A stretch of 64,000 bases of DNA from Strigamia acuminata. Its lineage: Eukaryota > Arthropoda > Chilopoda > Geophilomorpha > Linotaeniidae. The stretch is from positions 3,658,001-3,722,000 of the forward strand of contig OX442322.1 in NCBI GenBank assembly GCA_949358305.1, read 5' to 3'. Below are positions 21,437 through 32,286 of the stretch, piece after piece. A program made the position numbers and the translations under genes. Numbering within the stretch: the stretch's first letter is position 1; each line of letters starts with the position of its first letter. The notes below the pieces were generated by a model. It saw only the letters and a program-made list of their open reading frames with translations. It did no database searches and had not been told where the DNA came from.

Positions 21437-21715
21437 ATGACTAGTAACCAGCACTCGATGAACACACGCGGTAAGGAAAGAACTTGTTTGACCGGTAGAA
21501 TAAGTTTAACCGGATTTGTGCCAGTTTCTAACGAAACTGGATTAGTAGAGGAAATAGTAAACGACGTGGTCGGTAATAGTGTTTCGAATGAAACAACGGA
21601 ACCGATCAGAATTATAGATCCTAACTTGGTTCAGACTGAACTAAATTCTCCTGTGGAAGGAAATCTTCCATCGGATGGATCACATTTAGGTCCGACAGGA
21701 CTTTTATTTTGTACT
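21437..21715 (+). pseudogene. gag: Gag of element B, part 1 (interrupted by A')
   Basis: The frame starts at ATG 21437 (MTSNQHSMNTRGKERTCLTG), matching the start used in A', and runs exactly 93 codons to the A' insertion. It contains the conserved SHLGPTGLLFCT block. The frame resumes at 36306 without loss, so the ORF was intact when A' inserted. The Ser/Arg/Asn content of the downstream part differs from A. The longer frame drawn into the A' LTR (to 21820) is an artefact of the insertion. Confidence 0.85.
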
Positions 21716-22033
21716 TGTGATGATTACAAATCGATAGTTATCAATGTTCACCATAGATGGCGCTGTTTAACCAACGCGCGTATTTCAAACTCGGTTAAAA
21801 CTAAAAAGTGTGATAAATAATTATTTAAGACACGATGAATAAAATATAACTATTTTATTCAATGAATTAAGTATTAATTACTTGATGATGTTGATTCCAT
21901 CGAATCAATATCCACATTACTTACCTGTCGAAGGGAACCAATTGGACCCTTCCGGACCCCAACTGGGCCCATCTGGACATAGTCATATATTAGGTCCGGA
22001 CTAGTGACCCAAGAATCCGCCGATTCGTACGCT

Positions 22034-22076
22034 GATTGGCTGTCGCCAATCTAGTAGTTCTACAGAACTATATAAG
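22034..22076 (+). promoter_or_regulatory. LTR core promoter of A'
   Basis: The inverted repeat gattggc/gccaatc is followed by tatataag, with the same spacing as in A and B. Confidence 0.6.
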
Positions 22077-22619
22077 CTCTAGTTTCTCACTCTCCCAGGC
22101 TCTTGGCTTGATAACTGAACTTGTATATTGTCTGTAGTTGAATTGTTATCGTTTGATTTCATTATTCTCTATCGACACATCAGGCCACCTCAGCTCTCCA
22201 CAGTTAGTATTCATTACTATTTGTTATTGCTGTTGTAGGGCTATTTCGGGAAGGCTAACTCCGGTAATAGACATGCATCCGCATGAAATGGCCCCGTAAC
22301 GTTAGCCAGCTGTTCTACGGGACAGTAGGACTTCGTACGGTGGCTTAATATAACGGTCGTATACAGTACGACCTTGCTAAATGAAAGTAGGTCCCTCAGC
22401 TAACTGGCCACAGTCCGCTGCAGGGTGGTTGTTGTAAACAGCCCACGCAGGTTCCCGTCTTTCTACGATTGGTCCTTCCGCTCGTTAAAAGTCGGTAAAG
22501 GCCTAATGCACAGGTAACACGCCGGGTTGGTAGCCCGTGAGTAATATCTAAAGATGTTGCGATAAATAACTATCTGGATAATGGTAATCCAACGGCAGTG
22601 GCCGATTAATATTTTACCC

Positions 22620-23000
22620 GGTGCTCGATCTGCTGATCCCGTCATCGTAAGGCATGCTGGCGGATGGAGGAGTCAAATCCTCCCGCGATGGTTCTCTCGA
22701 CCGTCGTGACGGTCCCCGCCCCATCGTACCCTCCGGGTTAGTAACCCGTGAACAGGAGTTGAACAACACTGTGCTAAACAAATTACTCGGGCATTGGTAA
22801 TCCTGTATTGGCAATATCTTTTAAACCCGGTAAGTCCATAGAAATGTTTACCTGGTGGTTGGTACCACCGATAGCGAGTTAAAGCACACAATTAAATACT
22901 CGGCGCCTGATCACGAGATCTTGTCGTCGTAAGGCATGCTGGCGGATGGAGTCTCAACAACTCCCGCGACGTTCTCTCAATTGTCGTGACGGTCCCCGCC
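22620..23000 (+). repeat. Tandemly duplicated structured module within the LTR
   Basis: Two copies of gtaaggcatgctggcggatg, each followed by a short hairpin and cgtgacggtccccgccc, lie about 280 bp apart (near 22648 and 22929). The hairpin stems differ compensatorily: ggagg...cctcc in the first and ggagt...actcc in the second. Both copies occur in all A, A' and B LTRs. Confidence 0.55.
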
Positions 23001-23469
23001 CAATTAATATTTATATAACAATTTATTTGTTGTATTATTTTAATTACTTCACTTTATTCATTTGAAACAATGGAATATTCTGCCGAATATTCCTGTTTAT
23101 GCGTAGGACTCTTCGCATATTTAGATAATCGATGCTGCGGACCAAATACGTCTCCGTAGCGATATTTGTGACGATGCCGCAAGTCAGCCGTATCCCTCTG
23201 GCTTCGCCCGGATCCTCAACCAGTTGATGCCGCCGTTTACACGCGTCAAGAACCCATCTTTGTTATTATTAATATTTAGTAATAAATATGTTATGTCACA
23301 CTAAAACTGTAAGTTATTTCTGCTCAGTCATGAATTCATATTTTTTACACAGACTTCTGTAAGCTTATCTCGGTTAGGTTGTTGCTACTCCTAGCAACGT
23401 CTTGTTTAAACCGATCATTTATCTATCTTAAATGGCTATTAAATCAGCCAAAAGTAGAATCGTCACAAG

Positions 23470-23487
23470 TGGAGGTTCTACCGAGAT
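23470..23487 (+). promoter_or_regulatory. PBS 1 of element A' (tRNA-Gln)
   Basis: The sequence tggaggttctaccgagat starts two bases after the 5' LTR; it is identical in A and B. Confidence 0.75.
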
Positions 23488-23656
23488 AAGGCTGCAAAAA
23501 ATTCAAATGAATTTTGAGTTTGTGTATTATGTGTATGAGAATTCGGAAATGTGCTTACGGTGATAAAATTTCGAATGAAATTTTTTGTGTGATAGAATCC
23601 ATGTATGTATAATGTTTTTCTTCTTTTTATAGGAATCTCGTTAGAACCGTCACAAG

Positions 23657-23674
23657 TGGAGGTTCTACCGAGAT
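23657..23674 (+). promoter_or_regulatory. PBS 2 of element A' (duplicate)
   Basis: The same 18-mer recurs 187 bp downstream, preceded by ccgtcacaag, so the LTR end plus PBS junction is duplicated. The first 80 bp of leader are also duplicated with changes. Confidence 0.6.
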
Positions 23675-24794
23675 AGGCTGCCTAAATTTAAAATAAATTT
23701 TGAAGTTTTTCGTGTGTTTATGAGAATTCGGAAATGTGCTTACAGTGATAAAATTTCAAATGAAATTTTTTGGATGTGTAAAATAAGTCTCGAACGAAAT
23801 TTATATTTGCGTTTAATATATTTTATTCTGTTTTAGAACTTCTCGCAAGAAAATAAGTGTAATTCACTTTATCCCGATTCTCCGCCGTGGAAATTATGCG
23901 TTTTAACAAAATAATAATTTCTACCGCGTGGTCAGGCCTAAAGGCCCAACCCGAGAACAGGAGTCTTGCCCGAACTTGTTGAAGTTGGTTCCGCCCGGGT
24001 AACGTCATTTTGTCGTCGACAATCTGACAAAACCACGCGGTCGGGCCTAATTTTGAAAAGTTGACTTTTGTTGGAATTATTAAAGAATTCTATCAATTTA
24101 GCAGTTGTTTTAATTTTAGAATATTCTTTTAAATGTATTTTGCTTGAGACTTCAAGTTAAACCTAAATTTATTTGCCTAAATAAATTGGAAAGAAAATTG
24201 ACGATTTTCGAAGGAATTAAAATTTATATTTTATTTCAAAATGGGTTTACCTTATTTAACAGACTTGGTCTACATTAAAATATTGGTTAAAAATCATGAT
24301 CTCAAGTCATTGAAATCGAATTTTACGAATGGAATGCCATTCGAATTTTAGCGGAGAAGAATTCTCGCTGTTGTGTTGCCTAGCAACCCGTGTTGTGCAG
24401 AAAAGCCGTCGATTCAAACGAATTGGCGCGTCTTTTGAAATTACGAGTTTTAAAACTTTAAAAAATTCCATAAAGGTGATCATTCATTTATTAATAAATG
24501 CGGTGATATTTTAAAATATTTTGAAAAGTATCCATTTTGTTTGGTGACTACGTCATAACATTGGAATCTGTCAAGATTGCGGTTCCACGAACTTGATGAT
24601 TTCCACCAATCTCGGACGAGATTGGACTCTCGCGAGACTAGCGTTGATACTTGACCAATCAGAGAGGTGTATCGAAGTATCCATACTTCTTTTCGAACTA
24701 GTGTGACCACTGCTTCGTTTACGATCCTCCTGAACGTTTGCAACTTCATCGTTATCTCTCAGACTTAGGAAATTTTCTTAGTTTAAGTTTAGTT
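23675..24794 (+). other. Leader of element A'
   Basis: This is noncoding. The conserved hairpin arms accgcgtggt (23923-23932) and accacgcggt (24032-24041) are perfect. The inner short hairpin seen in A is lost (caacccgag). The palindrome gttgcctagcaac lies at 24375-24387. Confidence 0.6.
23923..24041 (+). promoter_or_regulatory. Putative leader RNA hairpin of A'
   Basis: There is a 10-bp perfect outer stem around about 100 nt, homologous to 14398-14519 in A. The far arm is followed by cgggcctaa, repeating the ggcctaa motif of the near side. Confidence 0.5.
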
Positions 24795-27041
24795 ATGACT
24801 AATAACCAGCATCACATGAACACCCGTGGTAAGGAAAGAACTTGTTTGACCGGTGGAATGAATCTATCCGGGTTTATACCTGTTCCTAATGGAATTGACG
24901 AAGTGGGAAACCACGCGGTCCATAATGGCGTTTCAAATGAAACAGCCGGACCATCTGGAGAGAATAGAGCTCCACGTGAACCTACTCCGCCTGGAGAAGA
25001 GGAATGCATTCCTGAAGGTTCTCATTTAGGCCGAGGCGGTCTATTATTTTGTCAGGATCACGGTTTGAACCCAAACCAATTTAGATCTTTGACCGAAGTA
25101 TTAGATTTTGTGCACGCGCATCGTGCTACGTCGGAGCAACCTAATTCCCCAGCCAGCCAAAGATTAAATAATTTTAGTCCCACTCCTTCGACGCCTATTT
25201 CTAGATATAGAAATAAAAATGCACAACCTTCTCGTCAAGATCAGTCGAATTTGACACCAGGAGATTTTAATCGTGCTTTCCAACAACGATTACGAGCGAA
25301 TAACTTCGCTCGCAACCAACAAAGAGGATTTACAAATCCAGAGAACTTTGAGAATACGTTCAACAGAGCGAATTTGGGTCCGCCTAATATGGCCAACCCT
25401 AACCCAAGTTTTCCAAACGGATCAAATAGTTGTCCGAATCTCGCTGGAAATTTGAACCCAAATTCAGGTGCGACAAGAGGTCCAAACCGCCGTTTTGACC
25501 CAAATTCCAGATTTGCAAACAATTCTAGTCCAGCACCTAACATGCAAAGGGGTCAGCCAGATCCTCCGAACTCGAATAACCTAAATAATCCGAACGATTT
25601 AAATAATCCTTCTACTGGAACTCCAGGAAATTCAAATAACTATTTGAATCGGGGTACGCCAGGTAATTCGAACTATCGTCCGAATTTTGGTAATCAAGAA
25701 AGTTCGCACAACCGTCCGAATTTTAACAATCGAGATAATTCTAATAATCATTCGAATTATGGGAACCAAGGTAATTCGAATAACCATTCGAATTTTGGTA
25801 ACCACAGTCGACCGAATCAAGGAGGGTCAAATAATTTCAACCCCAACAATGGTGGCTCAAGTCAAAATAACTCGAGTCAACCAAACAATGGCGGATCGTC
25901 AAAAGACAATTCGCGCCCCCCCAGTAGCTTTGGAATGACGGCTGATGACCTCGCGTCAATTGCCACGACCATGCACAAGTTGATGCAGGCAGGAAAAAGT
26001 TCCGCCACTGTCCCTCAAACTAACTGTTTGAAACCACCAGATATCCCTGTATTCTCCGGAAAAGCAGAAGAAAGCGAACGCTTTCTCAATATTGTAAAAA
26101 ATGTCGCTTTCCTGCGAAACATGTCACTCGATGACATGCTTGTTAAAGGCGTGGCCGGTTATTTAACCGAGCAAGCGCATGGTTGGTTTCATGAACGGAG
26201 AGAAGATTTCATATCTTGGGAAGTATTTGAACAGGCGTTCAAAGAACGGTTTGTAGCCACTCGACAAGAGCGGACGAACCAACTAACTAAGTTGAAACAA
26301 CTGGAAACGGAAAGTCTTTACGACTTTATGCACAAATATTACCAGTTATGGATATTACAAGACAGTCTTGATGCAAAAGGAGCTGGTTGTCTTTTTATCG
26401 GGAGTGTAACTCCTGCTAACGATTTGCTTTTGCATACGCAAGGCATAGCGGATCTGCCTCTGACAGAGATTTATGCCGTTATAACTAAAAATAAAGGCTT
26501 GTACAGTCGTACAGCTAATGGAACAAGGGAAAATATTTCCAATCCAGTTGTTTTCCCACCTCGGAAAACTGACACACGTCCGAAGTCTCAGACTTATGCT
26601 AAATCTTTAACTTTGGATTCACAAGAACAACTTAATATTTGTGAAGAAGAGTTACCTGAGGAATGCGAAGCTGTCTATTTAATAAATGGAACAGTAGATC
26701 AGACCAGACGTGGTCAATTAGTTTGTTACCACTGTAAGAAACCAGGACACATGCGTCGAGAATGTCCAGATTTAAAACCACGTGCAAATTTCAACTCTGA
26801 AGAGTTGCAAAAACGAAGTACGCCGGATTCCCCGACTGTGGATCCTACTTCTAAACGTCCTAATAACAGATGGATAACTCAAGAAGTGTTGGATGCAACA
26901 CTAGATGCTAAACTTGATGCGAAACTTAATACTTTTGAAAATAAGTTACAAACTTCGCTGACTAACTCGTTGGCAGAAATGGTCAAGACTTTGATCAAGC
27001 CAGAATCTGCTGATTCAAGTGCGACTAGTTCAAAAAACTAA
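24795..27041 (+). CDS. gag: Gag of element A'
   Basis: The start chosen is ATG 24795 (MTNNQHHMNTRGKERT), giving 748 residues; B uses the same start. The N-terminal third is unrecognised. The middle has an Asn-rich stretch of imperfect 12-13-residue repeats (SNNHSNFGNQ type, about residues 275-380). A retrotransposon Gag capsid region follows (FSGKAEESERFL, LTEQAHGWFHERRE, RQERTNQLTKLKQLE), then one CCHC knuckle (CYHCKKPGHMRREC) and a C-terminal heptad-like helix (LDATLDAKLDAKLNTFENKL). Gag assembles the particle and binds RNA in the cytoplasm. The stop directly follows the AAAAAAC heptamer. Confidence 0.92.
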   Translation: MTNNQHHMNTRGKERTCLTGGMNLSGFIPVPNGIDEVGNHAVHNGVSNETAGPSGENRAPREPTPPGEEECIPEGSHLGRGGLLFCQDHGLNPNQFRSLTEVLDFVHAHRATSEQPNSPASQRLNNFSPTPSTPISRYRNKNAQPSRQDQSNLTPGDFNRAFQQRLRANNFARNQQRGFTNPENFENTFNRANLGPPNMANPNPSFPNGSNSCPNLAGNLNPNSGATRGPNRRFDPNSRFANNSSPAPNMQRGQPDPPNSNNLNNPNDLNNPSTGTPGNSNNYLNRGTPGNSNYRPNFGNQESSHNRPNFNNRDNSNNHSNYGNQGNSNNHSNFGNHSRPNQGGSNNFNPNNGGSSQNNSSQPNNGGSSKDNSRPPSSFGMTADDLASIATTMHKLMQAGKSSATVPQTNCLKPPDIPVFSGKAEESERFLNIVKNVAFLRNMSLDDMLVKGVAGYLTEQAHGWFHERREDFISWEVFEQAFKERFVATRQERTNQLTKLKQLETESLYDFMHKYYQLWILQDSLDAKGAGCLFIGSVTPANDLLLHTQGIADLPLTEIYAVITKNKGLYSRTANGTRENISNPVVFPPRKTDTRPKSQTYAKSLTLDSQEQLNICEEELPEECEAVYLINGTVDQTRRGQLVCYHCKKPGHMRRECPDLKPRANFNSEELQKRSTPDSPTVDPTSKRPNNRWITQEVLDATLDAKLDAKLNTFENKLQTSLTNSLAEMVKTLIKPESADSSATSSKN

Positions 27042-27072
27042 ATCCGGGGGACGAAGGTTTGTTCCATCCCCC
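27032..27072 (+). promoter_or_regulatory. Programmed -1 frameshift signal, gag to pol (A')
   Basis: The heptamer A AAA AAC (27032-27038) is in the correct phase for the gag frame, and the stop TAA follows at once. After 7 nt a hairpin forms from ggggga (27046-27051) and tccccc (27067-27072). The pol frame is -1 to gag and is open across the site. This matches the classical retroviral -1 signal. Confidence 0.8.
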
Positions 27073-30000
27073 AGAAGTGGCTACTGCTACGTCGGAATCT
27101 TTATTTATGGATGTAGACACAACTTGTCTTGAAATAGCCACTAGTCATAGTGGCGGAGTAGAGGAAAATCTGCAAGAAATGACAGAACAATTAAAAAATC
27201 TGACATTATTTCCACACAAGTGTTACACGAAGAAATTCTGTAGACTTCGCCGACTCAACAGAGTCTTAGGCGGTAATAATTTGCACAATATTACTTTAGG
27301 TAATAATAAAGATGATCCTCGAATGAAGATCACGATTGGTGGGCTCACCTACAATGCACTCATGGATACAGGAGCATCTCAATGTTACATTGGGGAACAA
27401 CTCTTGTCTGAAACTCAGGCTTTGCCAGAATTTTTGCAAGAGGCCCCCAGAAATATGTTGGTTAACGCTGTAGGCGTAGCACACAAGCCTGTCGGACAAA
27501 TAACTTTGTGCGTACAATGGGCTGATGAATTTACACCAATGAATTTCATCGTTTTAGCAAAACGAGTTTGTGGCTTGATACTTGGTCACAATTTCATGCG
27601 CAGACAGAAAATTAGTCCGCATCCACATTTACAAGAGTTCTCTTGTGCAGATAAACCTAATTGGTCCGCTCCTTATGAATCGGAAGAGGCCAATTTGGCC
27701 CTCGCCCCGTTGAATCGAATTACTTTCGATTATTTAGGACTGTCGTCCACTCTCAACTCAATTGAGTTAACAGACACTCCTGTGTTGACTTGGGATGAAA
27801 AATTAGTTGAGGAGAGCGACTGCACTCCAGAACAACGACTAGCACTTCGCGAAGTGGTTAACTCGATACCGAATGTATTTCGTGATCAAGTTGGGTGCAC
27901 TAACGTGACCCAACATCGCATTAAGTTCAAAGAAGGGCATTCATTGCCCAAAATGCAGTATAGAATGTATAACCCGGCCAAGAGAGCCATTATGACCAAA
28001 CTAGCTGCAGAATTGGAACAAGATGGACTCATTGAAAAGGCCAAAGGGCCCTTCATAAGTCATCCCGTCATTGTTGCGAAGCCTGACGGCTCGTATAGGA
28101 TGTGCATTGACTACCGGTGGCTAAATGCCATCACTGAAGTCAAAGTAATACAAATGCCAAGTATTGACCTTTTGTTGCATAATACTGGTCCAGCAAAGTA
28201 TTTTACGTCTATTGACCTTGTTAAAGGTTACTACCAAGTCGAAATGTGTGAGGAAGATCGTCCAAAAACGGCGTTTTATACGCCAAACGGCCCTTATCAA
28301 TTTGTGCGAATGCCATTCGGCCTTTGCAATGCGCCTTGTACTTTCCAACGTCTGATGGAAGGCATTTTAGGTTCAGCTTTACAAGACTACGCGTTAGTTT
28401 ATTTGGATGACGTAATTGTGTATTCAGATAATTGGGATGATCATCTCAAACATGTTCGAGATGTTTTGGAAAGGCTTAACCAAGCCAACATGACAATAAA
28501 TAAAGCGAAATCTCGTTTTGGGCGTACAGAATTAAAATTCTTGGGCCACTGGATTAAACCCGAAGGTCTCTTCGGTGATCCTAATAAAATATCAGCGATC
28601 ATGAAATTCCCCACCCCCACATGTGCTAAAGACATTCAGCGCTTTCACGGCATGACTAACTTCTTCAGGAAGTTTGTTCCAAATCACGGAACTATTGCCG
28701 CACCATACACACGTATGATGAATGAGAAAACTCCATTTGAATGGGGAGAGGAGCAGACAGAAGCTTTTAATAAAATTAAAGAGCTACTTTGTGGTGACAA
28801 CTGTCTACACAAACCAGATATGACTTTGCCATTTGTTGTCATGACTGACGCTTCTCATGAAGGCTTAGGAGCTGTCCTTTGCCAAGACGTCGATATATTC
28901 GATGAAAAGAAGCAGAAAAACATTTCTGTACCCAGACCTGTAGCTTATGCAAGCAGAGTTTTACGTGGAGCAGAGAAGCGTTATACAACGCCGGAACTCG
29001 AATGTCTCGCAGTCGTGTGGGCTATTGATCGATTTAAACCATATCTCGAATATGGTACGTTCACTTTAGAGTCAGATGCAGAAGCACTGAAATGGTTGAT
29101 GCGAACGCCTGAACCATCTGGGAAATTTGGCCGATGGGCCTTAAGAATCCAATGTGGAAATTTTAAAATTATTTTTCGAAAAGGTGCTGCTAACCAAGTT
29201 GCGGACGCACTCTCTAGAGCCCCACTAACAGAGGAAGACATTCCTCTTCGTGATCATGTGGAACCTGTCGAAATTAAACAATACTGGCCTGAATGGGACG
29301 GAAATCCTTCTGTTTTATTAAATCGTGCCCCAGAAAAACGAGAATATTTGGCTAGTGTGCGTTCCTATTTTTCAGAAAATTCTAAAGAATGTTCTGAAGA
29401 AAAGGAGGGGGAGGAAGTACAAGAAACCTTGTACAGTGCATTGACTGAAGTACTTAAAGAAGTCTCTCCTACAAGGAGAGAAATAATAGATGCTCAGTTA
29501 CTGGATATTGAATGCAAACGCATTCGAGAATATTTATTAAATGACAAGGTTGTTGGGATACCACAATCTGAAATAAAAGAATGGAAAAACAAAGTCAAAA
29601 ACTATTGTTTAGACAAAAAAAGAAGTTGATGGTGATCAAATGATCATCTATTTTAACCCTTCATTCGAAGAGGAATTAAACGATTCGGGAAACGGCTTTA
29701 AAGCCGTTGTACCCAGTTCACTCGTAAAACGAGTACTCTTCGCTTGTCATGGCCACCCCCTAAGCGGTCACGCTGGGATGAGTAAGACGCTTGAGAAAAC
29801 GCGTTTAATATATTTCTGGCCTGGTATGAGTAGAAGTGTCAGGAACTACGTCAAAAGCTGCACGCACTGTGCTCAGTACAAACCTATTCAACAGAAAAGG
29901 CACGCAGCTCCTTACACACCCCACAACATGACCAATCCTTGGGAATGTATTAACATGGACTTGATGGGCCCGAAACCCGCGGGAAGGTCCCAAAACCAGT

Positions 30001-31238
30001 ATATTTTTGTCATTATTGACAATTGTACCAAGTTCGTTGAAATTAAGGCTTTGACAAAAGCCACGAGCGCTAACTGCGTTCAAGAATTAAGATCTGTTAC
30101 AAACAGATGGGGACACCCCAAAAAGATTGTGAGCGATAACGGAAAACAATTTGTTTCTGATATTTACAATGAGTATTGCGAAATGTACAACATTCGCCCG
30201 TCCCATACAAGCACGTATCATGCCCAGGCGAACCCGACAGAGCGAGCCAATAGAGATATAAAAACCATGCTGGCTTTGTACACAGATGTGCACACACAAT
30301 GGCCACGATATTTAGACGAATTCGCGTTCGCGATGAGAAATAATGTCTCAGCGGCAACGGGCTCAAGCCCGATGTTACTGAACACGGGACGAATCGTAAC
30401 ACTACCTTTCGACCCAAGGATTATTAAACATGCCAATCCATTTGACAAAGAAAATCCAGAAAGATATGTCAGAGTACTATTGGATGTATTGCGTAGATCG
30501 CATCAAGAGATGCATCGCAGAATTCAATTGAATTTTGAACGACATAGGAAAATACACAAACAAAAGTTCGTAATTACGGAGTTCGAAGTTGGAGATTTAG
30601 TTTGGAAGCAAACTCACATTCTCTCGTGCGCAGATAAAAATATCTCCGCTGGATTTGCTGAGAAGAGAGATGGACCATGGGAAATTACTAAAGTACTTCC
30701 TGGCGGAGCGTATAAATTACGCAAATTAGCTGATGGTTCGATTGAAAAATCAGTGAATATTAAAGCGTTGTACCCCTATACGCCTTCGTACCCGATTGAG
30801 ACTTGGAAAGTAGGACAAAAGTCCGCCTCTTACTCGCCTCAAGAAAATCCTAAATGGATGGACGAAAGTAATCAACTTCCGGATGCTGAAGAAATGGAAT
30901 TAATTCCTGAAACTTCTTCAGAAATTCCAATGGAATTATCCGACTCAACTTCGGTGCAAATTGACAAATCTGCGCCCATTAAGTCTAAACATAGACATAG
31001 ACAACGATTAACTGCTATAGAAAAGAAAGCGGCGTTAAAAAGAGGCGAAATTCCAAAGAAACCACCTCGAAAACCTCGCAAACCCCAACCGGTAGTTCCA
31101 CGAACTAGCACTCGTCCACGACGAGAACGAAAACCAAATCCTAAATATGCAGATGAAAATTTCGTGCGAAACATCACTGCAGTATTTAAAAAACCATACC
31201 AACAACGAGGAAAAGCCTCAAAGTTCTGTTGGAATTGA
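27035..31238 (+). pseudogene. pol: Pol of element A' with one frameshift lesion
   Basis: Expressed in the -1 frame after the slippery site. Order, counted from 27059: aspartic protease LMDTGAS (about 101-107), reverse transcriptase (IVAKPDGSYRMCIDYR, FTSIDLVKGYYQVE, YLDD at about 448-451), RNase H (MTDASHEGLG about 595; FGRWALRIQ; VADALSRAP), then HHCC zinc finger, integrase core (NMDLMGPKPAGR, VSDNGKQF, NPTERANRD) and a basic tail (KKPPRKPRKPQP). Between RNase H and integrase, an A-run at 29615-29621 gives one net extra base compared with copy A, ending the frame at 29629; the rest reopens at 29640. This looks like a lesion, since A lacks it. Confidence 0.9.
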
Positions 31239-32286
31239 TAAGTTTTATTCAAAACTTGAAGACTGTAATTATTTACATGTCTGACAGGTGTAGTGATTTA
31301 TAATCTCAACACCGGGGGACAAGATATTACGATATTTATTGAAATTTATATTAAAAATATGAATTTGTTGCGAAGACTTAAATATTCGATAGAATATTTT
31401 AATTTTTGGTTGTATTTACATGTATTTTAACCAAAATACAGAGAATTACTTTGAAAAGTGATAATCTCGCGTAATTACGAAGGTACGAGACTTACAAGGT
31501 GTGATTAAACCTCGAACCCGACAATTAATAGGGAATAAAATTCCCAGGGTTCATTGCACACAAACACTTCGTAAAACACGTGGATACCAGTGACTTCGTC
31601 CCTTCGTCTCCTCTTCACTTTTTCGACTTGAGAATTTCGACGCTAATTCATTTAGCCAACTGCAAACACGAAACTTCCAACAGTAAGTAGTTTCGTTATT
31701 TTCTTTGACCAAAGAATTGAAAATTGTTCGCAACAATTGATAAATTATCGGCGTCCCGATAAAAGTTAAAAAATTCGCGTGTAGTATAAGCGTGAATCGG
31801 CATTAAATCACTCTGGAAGTTTAACTATTCAGTCGAATAGTTGAGTTAAATATTAATAATGAATTATTAAGATTTAAGTATGTAGGCACTAATTATTTAA
31901 ATCAAGTCGCGGTCGAGGCTTGCATAAATTATTTGGCGATGAATTTTCGATGTAAGATATTTATTAGACTAAGTATTAATTAATTAATGCGAAAAGTTAT
32001 CTTTGATACTCGGAAGATGGATTAAATAGTTTACGAAATTAAAGGGATTTTTTCTATTTGAAAAATCAACAAGTTGCGATTTTCGATGAAAATCGCTGTC
32101 AGGCGAGTCCATTCTCGTGTCATAAACACAAGGGGAATGTGACTCATTAGTGTCACGTGTTAAGGGTTATAAATAACTCGAGTTGTGTATTTTCGTTGCA
32201 AACAATACGTTTTAATTCTTTGGACTCAAGGAATGATTATTTAGAGTGGAATTATTTTTAATAAAATAATTTATTTGCGTCTACAG
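31239..32286 (+). other. Spacer between pol and the third ORF in A'
   Basis: About 1 kb, AT-rich and noncoding. A small hairpin ggtgt...acacc ends in the purine tract accgggggac (31311-31320), which also occurs at the gag-pol junction and before the 3' LTR. The last bases gtctacag form a splice-acceptor-like site directly before the ATG of the third ORF. Confidence 0.55.

Larger units (their letters stand above)
21716..23467 (+). repeat. 5' LTR of element A'
   Basis: It begins tgtgatgattac and ends gaatcgtcaca, 1752 bp. Landmarks: CTCF-like ccatagatggcgc (21751-21763), CCAAT inverted pair (about 22034-22051), TATA (22069-22076), and the duplicated structured module (about 22506-23000). Confidence 0.95.

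Noticed and set aside
29600-29640. The frame change inside A' pol as a second programmed frameshift
   Set aside because: The older copy A is in one frame at this point (ATT GTT TAG-free reading through KKEVDGDQ), so the extra base in the A-run is best read as a lesion.
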